A stretch of DNA of 6,507 nt from an uncultured Archangium sp. (GTDB lineage: Bacteria > Myxococcota > Myxococcia > Myxococcales > Myxococcaceae): positions 1 to 6,507 of the forward strand of contig CAMLFP010000316.1 of the NCBI GenBank assembly GCA_946479335.1, in the 5' to 3' direction. Made by a program: the position numbers and the translations under genes. Shown piece after piece: positions 1 through 5,206 of this stretch; position 1 is the stretch's first letter, and each line of letters begins with the position of its first letter. Below the pieces are notes generated by a model, which saw only the letters and a list, made by a program, of their open reading frames with translations, was not told the DNA's origin and made no database searches.

Positions 1-863
1 ACAAGGTCGACGCCGTCGAAGAACTCGTCGACCAGCAGCTTCCACGCCTGCTTGTTCTCCGGCGGGCCGCACTTGAAGCGCTTCGCGATCGGCTCGCCGC
101 GCTGCACCGCGCGGTTCTCGAGGTAGTACCGCCGCGCGAGGTCGGCTGCGTACTCGCCGACGCCGTTGCCGGGTTGAAAAGCGTAGTACGTGCCTCCCTT
201 CACCTTGATGGAGTCGGCGACGTACGGCGTGAGGCAGTCGACCTTGGTTCCACACTTCGCGACGATCGAATTGAAGATCTTCGAGAGCGCGCGGAGCGAC
301 CAGTTCCGGTGCTCTTGGTCATTCAGGTGGAACACCTCGTGGAACATGGTGCTGCGCACGCCGGCCGCCGAGGTGAAGAGCGAGCCCGACACGTTGTACG
401 CGACCATCCAGTCGATGGCGAAGGCGCTGGGCGTGCGCCGCTTCACCGACTCGAAGAAGCGCAGGTCCAACGCGCGCCAGCGGTAGTTCGGCTGCCCGCC
501 CAGCTTCGAGAAGAACTCGTCAAAGTCGTTCAGCGCGTCGGAAGCCCACTGCAGATGCGTGCGGAGCGGCCCGACGGCGAGCCGCGGTTCGAGCTTGAGC
601 CTCCCGCGGTAGCCGCCATCGAACCACTGCGCCGGGAGCTGCCCCGCGACGGTGCCGGTCTTCTCGTAGAGCGCCACCGCGCGCTTCGCGGCCGCAGCGT
701 CCTTCGCGTAGCGGGCCTTCAACAGACAGACGATCTGCGCGTGCTCGTCTCCGTCAGCGCAGGCCGGAGGCGTCTCGGCTTTCAAATAGAGGATCGACTC
801 CGCGAGCGAGCGGGAGAGCGCCGGCTCCTGGGCGAGCACCAGCGTCAGCAACGCTGCGATCAC
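1..863 (-). CDS. Putative secreted zinc metalloprotease (HExxH), C-terminus outside window
   Basis: The reading frame is open from a GTG at 863 to the window edge, giving 287 visible codons; the C-terminus is missing. The N-terminus ([12 protein letters not shown]) looks like a short signal peptide with possible cleavage after residue 11, although it lacks the usual positive charges. The zinc-protease motif HEVFH is at residues 175-179. An EYAAD segment at 237-241 resembles the glutamate-bearing helix that supplies the third zinc ligand in gluzincins. H185 sits where the third ligand of metzincins would be, but the usual Gly/Asn is Asp and no Met-turn methionine follows in the visible part. 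Five cysteines (35, 46, 204, 210, 265) would suit an extracytoplasmic, disulphide-bonded protein. The start is favoured by the 4-base GTGA overlap with the exporter stop and by GAAAGG seven bases upstream. I recognise no named family. Peptidase activity is inferred from the motif; substrate is unknown. Confidence 0.75.
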   Translation of the reverse strand, partial: MIAALLTLVLAQEPALSRSLAESILYLKAETPPACADGDEHAQIVCLLKARYAKDAAAAKRAVALYEKTGTVAGQLPAQWFDGGYRGRLKLEPRLAVGPLRTHLQWASDALNDFDEFFSKLGGQPNYRWRALDLRFFESVKRRTPSAFAIDWMVAYNVSGSLFTSAAGVRSTMFHEVFHLNDQEHRNWSLRALSKIFNSIVAKCGTKVDCLTPYVADSIKVKGGTYYAFQPGNGVGEYAADLARRYYLENRAVQRGEPIAKRFKCGPPENKQAWKLLVDEFFDGVDL

Positions 864-2071
864 GCGCGCGCCTTTCGCCAGTACCCACCGATGAGCAGGT
901 GCATCACCACCGCGAGGCCGCCGTTGATCGCCAGTGCCCAGCGGATGCTCAGGCCCGTCGCCACCGAGCCGGTGAGGAGCGCGCCCAGCGACATGCCGCC
1001 GCGCATCGCCAGCATGAACAGGCTCGCCGCCTGCCCACGCCGCGCGCCCGACTCGAGCTGCAAGATCGAGTTCGCCTGGGTGTTCGAGAAGCTCATCGCG
1101 ACGCCGGCGAAGCCCATCAACACGGGGACGCTCCACAGCCACGGCGTGAGACCTGCGAGCAACACGATGGCTCCATAGACGGCACCGGCGTTGGAGCTGA
1201 CAACGCGGCGGTCAAAACGGTTCTCCATCGCCAGCAGGGTGGTGGCGCCGATGATGCCGCCCACGCCGAAGCCGGAGAGCGCGGCGCTGAAGAACTCCGG
1301 CCCGCCGTGGAAGGCCTCGCGGATCAGCACCGGCGTGAAGGTGATGATCGGCGAGCACAGCAAGCCGGTGGTGATCGCAGTCATCAGCGCGCCGCGGAGC
1401 TGCCGCTGCGCGAGGATCTCCTTCACGCCCGACAGCAGGCTGCTCTGCGGGGGCAGGTCCTTCGGCGGCGTGTACTTCGGCAGCACCAACCACGCCGTGA
1501 GGATGAACGGCACGTACGACGCCGCGCTGATGCCGAAGCAGGCCGCCGCGCCCACCGAGGTCAGCAGCACGCCCGCGAGCGCCGGGCCGACGATGCGCGA
1601 GAGGTTGAACTGCATCGACTTGAGCGCGATGCCGGCGCCGACCTGCTCGCGCTCGACGATCGACGGCACGATCGAGCTGTACGAGGGCATCGAGAGCGCG
1701 TCGGTGACGCCGATGATGAGCGAGCAGCTGATGATCACCCACGGGTTCACGCGGTTCATCAGCACCAGCACCATCAGCAGCACCGGCGTCAGCCCCTGCA
1801 GCGCCTGGTTCCAGAAGATGACCTTCCGGCGGTCGGCGCGGTCGGCGAGCTCTCCGCCCAGCACCGTCAGCAACCAGATGGGCGCGTCCATCGCGAAGGA
1901 GTCGAGCCCCAGCATGAACGACGAGCCGGTGATGCTCAGCATCAGCCATGGCTGCGCGACCTGTTGAACCCAGGTGCCGAGGCTCCCCAGCAGGCTGGTG
2001 ACCCAATAGGTGCCGTAGCGACGCGTTTTCAGCAGCGACAGCGACTGGCGGAACGTTGTGGCTGACGACAC
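860..2071 (-). CDS. MFS transporter, MFS_3 / EntS-like exporter family
   Basis: This 403-residue inner-membrane protein has about twelve hydrophobic segments, the usual size for a major facilitator. Near the N-terminus, [12 protein letters not shown] (32-43) lies in TM1. The cytoplasmic loop after TM2 carries motif A as [12 protein letters not shown] (72-83), with D77, R78, R81 and R82 kept. [13 protein letters not shown] (155-167) is characteristic of the MFS_3 group (PF05977), which includes the enterobactin exporter EntS and many proton-driven exporters. Substrate cannot be read from sequence; a small molecule or siderophore-like compound is a family-based guess. The start is GTG at 2071: an in-frame TAA lies 12 bases upstream, and no clear Shine-Dalgarno is visible. 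The stop overlaps the GTG of the downstream metalloprotease gene, indicating an operon. The thiolase gene diverges from its 5' end. Confidence 0.9.
   Translation of the reverse strand: MSSATTFRQSLSLLKTRRYGTYWVTSLLGSLGTWVQQVAQPWLMLSITGSSFMLGLDSFAMDAPIWLLTVLGGELADRADRRKVIFWNQALQGLTPVLLMVLVLMNRVNPWVIISCSLIIGVTDALSMPSYSSIVPSIVEREQVGAGIALKSMQFNLSRIVGPALAGVLLTSVGAAACFGISAASYVPFILTAWLVLPKYTPPKDLPPQSSLLSGVKEILAQRQLRGALMTAITTGLLCSPIITFTPVLIREAFHGGPEFFSAALSGFGVGGIIGATTLLAMENRFDRRVVSSNAGAVYGAIVLLAGLTPWLWSVPVLMGFAGVAMSFSNTQANSILQLESGARRGQAASLFMLAMRGGMSLGALLTGSVATGLSIRWALAINGGLAVVMHLLIGGYWRKARA
864..876 (-). promoter_or_regulatory. Ribosome-binding site of the metalloprotease gene
   Basis: On the minus strand, GAAAGG (plus positions 871-876) is followed by a seven-base spacer and then the GTG at 863. 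It lies inside the last codons of the transporter gene. Together with the GTGA overlap it supports translational coupling and decides the start of the downstream gene. Confidence 0.5.
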
Positions 2072-2096
2072 GGCGGGTCTGATTTACGCATTCTTC
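2072..2096. promoter_or_regulatory. 25-bp divergent gap between transporter and thiolase genes
   Basis: Only 25 bases separate the GTG of the minus-strand transporter (2071) from the ATG of the plus-strand thiolase (2097). The gap contains an AT-richer patch (GATTTACGCATTC, 2081-2093) but no Shine-Dalgarno on either strand and no convincing -35/-10 pair. Divergent promoters must therefore overlap the opposite gene's 5' end, or one or both transcripts are leaderless. The regulatory role follows from geometry alone. Confidence 0.35.
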
Positions 2097-3305
2097 ATGC
2101 GCGACGTGTTCATCATCGACGGCATCCGTACTCCCATCGGGCGGTTCGCCGGCAGCCTCGCGTCGGTCCGCACTGACGACCTCGGCGCCATCCCCTTGAA
2201 AGAGCTGCTCCGCAGAAACGCCTCGCTCGACCCGGCGGCGATCGACGACGTGATCCTCGGGTGCGCGAACCAGGCGGGTGAAGACAACCGCAACGTGGCG
2301 CGCATGAGCCTGCTGCTCGCGGGCCTGCCGGTCAGCGTGCCCGGGTGCACGGTGAATCGGCTGTGCGGCTCGGGGCTCGACGCGATCGCCATCGCCGCGC
2401 GGGGCATCAAGACCGGCGAGCTGAACGTCGCCATCGCCGGCGGCGTCGAGTCGATGACGCGCGCGCCGTGGGTGATGAGCAAGGCCGAGAGCGCGTTCGC
2501 GCGGGAGCAGCGGCTGGAAGACAGCTCCATCGGCTGGCGCTTCGTGAACCCGAAGATGAGAGACCTCTACGGCGTCGAGTCGATGGGCGAGACCGCGGAG
2601 AACGTGGCGGCGCGCCTGAAGATCTCGCGAGAAGACCAGGACGAGTTCGCGCTCCGCAGCCAGCAGCGCGCGGCCGCCGCGCAGGCGCACGGCTTCTTCG
2701 AGGGCGAGCTCGTCGCCGTGTCGGTGGCCGGGAAGAAGCGCGGCGAGGTCATCGAGGTGAAGCACGACGAGCACCCGCGCGCCGACACCACGATCGAGTC
2801 GCTCGCGAAGTTGAAGCCGGTGTTCCGCACGCCGGGCACGGTGACCGCGGGCAACGCGTCGGGCATCAACGACGGCGCCGCGGCGCTGCTGCTCGCAGAC
2901 GAGGCCACGGTGACGAAGCTGAACCTCACGCCCCGCGCGCGCGTGCTGGGCGTGGCGACCGCCGGCGTGGAGCCGGGCTTCATGGGGCTGGGGCCCGTCC
3001 CCGCGACGCGGAAGCTGCTGGAGCGCTTGAAGTTGCAGATCTCCGACTTCGACGCGATCGAACTCAACGAGGCGTTCGCCGCGCAGGGGCTGGCGTGCTT
3101 GCGCGAGCTGGGCCTCGCCGACGACGCGTTGCACGTGAACCCCAACGGCGGCGCGATCGCGCTCGGGCACCCGCTGGGCATGAGCGGCGCGCGGCTGGCG
3201 CTGACGTTGATGCGGCAGCTCGAGGCCAGCGGCGGGGAGCGCGGGCTCGCGACGATGTGCATCGGCGTCGGGCAGGGCATCTCGCTGGCGATCGAGCGCG
3301 TGTAA
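2097..3305 (+). CDS. pcaF: Thiolase, 3-oxoadipyl-CoA thiolase type (PcaF/PaaJ-like)
   Basis: This 402-residue cytoplasmic thiolase would cleave a 3-oxoacyl-CoA with CoA. In the PcaF/PaaJ group the reaction is 3-oxoadipyl-CoA to succinyl-CoA plus acetyl-CoA, the last step of the beta-ketoadipate and phenylacetate routes. All catalytic elements are present: nucleophile C90 in VNRLCGSG (86-93), NEAF in the C-terminal half, H358 in [14 protein letters not shown], and C388 in CIGVGQG. Blocks shared with PaaJ/PcaF from memory include [16 protein letters not shown] (55-70), GWRFVNP and [15 protein letters not shown]. The ATG at 2097 is chosen because [17 protein letters not shown] aligns residue for residue with PaaJ. 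A GTG at 2058 would add 13 residues not seen in the family and overlap the transporter gene. No Shine-Dalgarno is visible. No other aromatic-degradation gene is in view, so a general acetyl-CoA acetyltransferase role remains possible. Confidence 0.9.
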   Translation: MRDVFIIDGIRTPIGRFAGSLASVRTDDLGAIPLKELLRRNASLDPAAIDDVILGCANQAGEDNRNVARMSLLLAGLPVSVPGCTVNRLCGSGLDAIAIAARGIKTGELNVAIAGGVESMTRAPWVMSKAESAFAREQRLEDSSIGWRFVNPKMRDLYGVESMGETAENVAARLKISREDQDEFALRSQQRAAAAQAHGFFEGELVAVSVAGKKRGEVIEVKHDEHPRADTTIESLAKLKPVFRTPGTVTAGNASGINDGAAALLLADEATVTKLNLTPRARVLGVATAGVEPGFMGLGPVPATRKLLERLKLQISDFDAIELNEAFAAQGLACLRELGLADDALHVNPNGGAIALGHPLGMSGARLALTLMRQLEASGGERGLATMCIGVGQGISLAIERV

Positions 3306-3317
3306 CGGCGCCTCACC

Positions 3318-3353
3318 GGGAGCTGGCGCTCCGACCGCTCCCCATGGGAGAGG
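3318..3353 (+). promoter_or_regulatory. Hairpin-forming leader covering the methyltransferase ribosome-binding site
   Basis: The 55-base gap ahead of the methyltransferase ATG contains GGGAGAGG (3346-3353), a strong Shine-Dalgarno with a seven-base spacer. CTCCC at 3338-3342 can pair with GGGAG at 3346-3350 across a three-base loop and hide it. The same CTCCC, with G3337, can instead pair with GGGAGC at 3318-3323, which would free the site. A further short stem, GGAGC/GCTCC (3319-3323 with 3328-3332), is also possible. The Shine-Dalgarno call is good; a switching role is speculative, and the segment also resembles palindromic intergenic repeats of GC-rich genomes. Confidence 0.45.
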
Positions 3354-3360
3354 TGTCCGC

Positions 3361-4608
3361 ATGGAAGTCCCCGGCATCGCATCGCGCAAGGCGGCCACCG
3401 CCGCGCTCAAGGCCCACGTCGCCGTCATCAAGGGCACGCCGCTGCGTCGCGCGATCTCCGAGGCGCTGCACGAGGGCGGCAACCTCGGCGGCAAGGAGCG
3501 CCGCTACATCGCCTTCGCCACCCGCGAGCTCTCGCGGCACATGCGGCTGCTCAGCGTCTACGCGGTGGCGCACGGGCACTCGAAGCTGAACCTCCCCGAA
3601 GATCAGGCGATCTTCCGCTACGCGCTGTGGCGCCGCTACGTGTGCCAGGCGCCGGTCGACAAGATCATGACGGAGATCCAACTGCCCGGGCCGATTCGCC
3701 CGCGCGGTATCCCCGATCAGCTCATCAAGACGGAGCTCACGCGCGAGGTGCAGGTCGATCTCTCAGACCCGGCCGCGCGCCACTCCTTCCCCACGTGGCT
3801 CGCGGAGAAGATCGCCGCTGTCGCGCCTCCCGGAGAACTCGACGCCATCCTCGAGGGCTTGAACCGCGAACCGACGTTGACGCTGCGGGTGCGCCCCGCG
3901 GGCACGCGCGAGAAGCTGCTCGAGGAGCTCCGCGGCAAGCAGCTCGAGGTCGAGGCGTGTGAAGAGCTGCCCGACGCGATCCGCGTCACCGACGGCAGCC
4001 GCGCCATCTTCGAGACGAGGTGGATGAAGGAGGGCCGCCTGCAGGTGATGGATCTCGGGAGCCAGCTGCTCGCCGACTTCTGCCGCGCGAAGCCGGGTGA
4101 GGTCGTCGTCGACTACTGCGCGGGCGCCGGCGGCAAGACGCTGGTGCTGGCCGACGCGGTGACGCCCACCGGCCGCGTCTACGCGTGGGACGCCAACGAG
4201 AAGCGCTTGAAGGAAGGCAAGAACCGCGTCGCCGAGCTCAAGCTGCGGCACGTGACGTTCCCCACCGCGCCGCGCATCGATCTCGCCGACCTGGTGCTGA
4301 TCGACGCGCCCTGCAGCGGCACCGGCACGCTGGGCCGCGAGCCCGATCAGAAATGGAAGCTCACCGCGAAGCAGGTCGAGGAGCTGACCGTGACGCAGCT
4401 GGGCATCCTCCGCGACGTGGCGAAGCAACTGCGGAGCGGCGCGCGCATCGTCTACGGCACCTGCAGCGTGCTGCGCGACGAGAACGAGGGCGTGGTCGAG
4501 AAGTTCCTCGCGCAGACCCCGGGCTTCACCCTCGAGGAGCAGCTGCGGGTGTGGCCCCACAAGCTCGAGGGCGGTGGCTTCTTCGGCGCGCGGCTGCGCA
4601 AGGGCTGA
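3361..4608 (+). CDS. RsmB/NOP-family RNA (cytosine-C5) methyltransferase
   Basis: This 415-residue protein should use S-adenosylmethionine to methylate C5 of a cytosine in RNA, most likely rRNA as RsmB does at 16S C967. The helical N-terminal part (about 1-130) is a plausible NusB-like RNA-binding domain, followed by SFPTWLAEKI (142-151), a family landmark. The catalytic domain shows motif I DYCAGAGGKT (251-260), an acidic motif II WDAN (276-279), motif IV DAPCSGTG (315-322) with C318, KWKL (331-334), and motif VI YGTCS (365-369) with C368, the expected nucleophile. It ends in GGGFFGARLRKG, typical of the family. Oddly, motif II to motif IV spans only 38 residues (D277 to D315), and no motif III acidic landmark is clear. 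The start has a strong Shine-Dalgarno, and the gene ends in tandem stops TGA TAG. Family is secure; the exact target base is not. Confidence 0.92.
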   Translation: MEVPGIASRKAATAALKAHVAVIKGTPLRRAISEALHEGGNLGGKERRYIAFATRELSRHMRLLSVYAVAHGHSKLNLPEDQAIFRYALWRRYVCQAPVDKIMTEIQLPGPIRPRGIPDQLIKTELTREVQVDLSDPAARHSFPTWLAEKIAAVAPPGELDAILEGLNREPTLTLRVRPAGTREKLLEELRGKQLEVEACEELPDAIRVTDGSRAIFETRWMKEGRLQVMDLGSQLLADFCRAKPGEVVVDYCAGAGGKTLVLADAVTPTGRVYAWDANEKRLKEGKNRVAELKLRHVTFPTAPRIDLADLVLIDAPCSGTGTLGREPDQKWKLTAKQVEELTVTQLGILRDVAKQLRSGARIVYGTCSVLRDENEGVVEKFLAQTPGFTLEEQLRVWPHKLEGGGFFGARLRKG

Positions 4609-4631
4609 TAGCTTCGCGGTGAACCCTTTTC

Positions 4632-4636
4632 GGAGG
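4632..4636 (+). promoter_or_regulatory. Shine-Dalgarno deciding a TTG start
   Basis: GGAGG sits five bases before the TTG at 4642. It is a consensus Shine-Dalgarno, which makes the TTG the likely start although no ATG or GTG is available in frame nearby. Confidence 0.7.
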
Positions 4637-4641
4637 CTCCC

Positions 4642-5061
4642 TTGCCCGAACCGCGTTACCCGCAGCAGCCCCAGCAGCCCGCCAACCAGCAGACGCTCCA
4701 GCAGATCCAGCAGGCGTGGGCGGAGGCCCAGGCGCAGCTCTCGATCCTCCGCGAGCAGGTCGAGTACGCGACGAAGATGGCGCAGGCCAAGGTCGGCTCG
4801 AACGTGCTCGACCGCGATCTCGACCGCGCCTACCGCGACCTCGGCGAGGCCGTCTGGGCGGAGGTCAGCAAGGGCAAGCTCCAGCTCCCGTCGAACCTGG
4901 TCACCGTGCGCAAGCTGCTCGAAGGCGTGACGCAGAAGATCCGCGTGCAGAACGCCTCCATCAACGATCTGCTGGCCGAAGGCGCCGAAGTGGCGAAGCG
5001 CCTTCAGGAAAAAATCTCGGCTGCGTCGAAAGGTGTGGCGGGCGCGGCAAAAAAGCGTTAA
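4642..5061 (+). CDS. Small coiled-coil-like protein of unknown function
   Basis: I do not recognise this 139-residue protein. It has no signal peptide or membrane segment, so it is probably cytoplasmic. Residues 7-30 are rich in Gln, Pro and Ala, followed by a long, largely helical charged body (about 18-125) with heptad-like spacing of Leu, Ile and Val, suggesting a coiled coil. The tail (126-139) is Ala/Lys-rich and ends in KKR, which could contact nucleic acid or acidic surfaces. The TTG start is supported by GGAGG five bases upstream; the stop is TAA. It lies 33 bp after the RNA methyltransferase and 18 bp before a tRNA gene on the same strand, so cotranscription with the methyltransferase is likely. 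A link to RNA or ribosome biology is suggested only by location. Confidence 0.8.
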   Translation: MPEPRYPQQPQQPANQQTLQQIQQAWAEAQAQLSILREQVEYATKMAQAKVGSNVLDRDLDRAYRDLGEAVWAEVSKGKLQLPSNLVTVRKLLEGVTQKIRVQNASINDLLAEGAEVAKRLQEKISAASKGVAGAAKKR

Positions 5062-5067
5062 TCGGCC

Positions 5068-5084
5068 GCCCCGCAACACGGGGC
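5068..5084 (+). repeat. Inverted repeat overlapping the 5' end of the tRNA
   Basis: GCCCCG (5068-5073) and CGGGGC (5079-5084) form a perfect 6-bp stem with a five-base loop. The right arm includes the first five bases of the tRNA, so this leader hairpin would compete with the acceptor stem in the precursor before 5' processing. It may be chance in GC-rich sequence. Confidence 0.4.
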
Positions 5085-5152
5085 TATAGCTCAGCTGGGA
5101 GAGCGCCTGAATGGCATTCAGGAGGTCAGCGGTTCGATCCCGCTTAGCTCCA
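5080..5152 (+). tRNA. tRNA-Ala (anticodon GGC)
   Basis: The 73-base cloverleaf is complete. The acceptor stem is GGGGCTA with TAGCTCC, including one G-U pair. The D arm is GCTC...GAGC. The anticodon stem CCTGA/TCAGG encloses the loop ATGGCAT, whose middle triplet GGC reads GCC and GCU alanine codons. The T arm is AGCGG-TTCGATC-CCGCT and the discriminator base is A. The 3' CCA is not encoded (the sequence continues CAA), so it must be added after transcription. It lies 18 bp after the small coiled-coil gene on the same strand and is followed within 5 bp by a strong terminator. No integrase or duplicated tRNA 3' end indicates an attachment site. Confidence 0.97.
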
Positions 5153-5157
5153 CAACG

Positions 5158-5194
5158 AAACCCTCGGAGGAAACTCCGGGGGTTTTGTCTTTCT
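5158..5194 (+). terminator. Rho-independent terminator after tRNA-Ala
   Basis: A 12-bp stem (5158-5169 with 5174-5185) has one G-U pair and a GAAA tetraloop, and it runs into a T-rich tract (TTTTGTCTTT). This is a textbook intrinsic terminator. It should end the tRNA transcript and any readthrough from the thiolase-methyltransferase-small gene series. Its 3' end lies just 12 bases before the GTG proposed for the next gene. Confidence 0.92.
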
Positions 5195-5206
5195 CGGGGG
5201 TTGTAG

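Noticed and set aside
174..1178. 334-codon plus-strand open frame opposite the metalloprotease and transporter genes.
   Set aside because: It is Arg-rich with no motifs, while the opposite strand encodes a signal-peptide-like start, HExxH and a membrane transporter with coherent family features.
2058..2096. GTG start giving the thiolase 13 extra N-terminal residues.
   Set aside because: PaaJ/PcaF proteins begin at the residue encoded by ATG 2097; the extension overlaps the divergent transporter start and resembles nothing in the family.
1212..3494. Very long (760-codon) minus-strand open frame across the thiolase and part of the transporter gene.
   Set aside because: Its product is a low-complexity Arg/Ala/His-rich chain without motifs. 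It opposes the thiolase and overlaps the transporter in another frame, the usual antisense shadow in GC-rich DNA.
4716..5147. Plus-strand frame ending in a YSSAGRAPEWHSGGQRFDP-like peptide.
   Set aside because: That tail is a translation of the tRNA-Ala gene itself, a well-known misannotation, and the rest is an out-of-frame shadow of the 4642-5061 gene.
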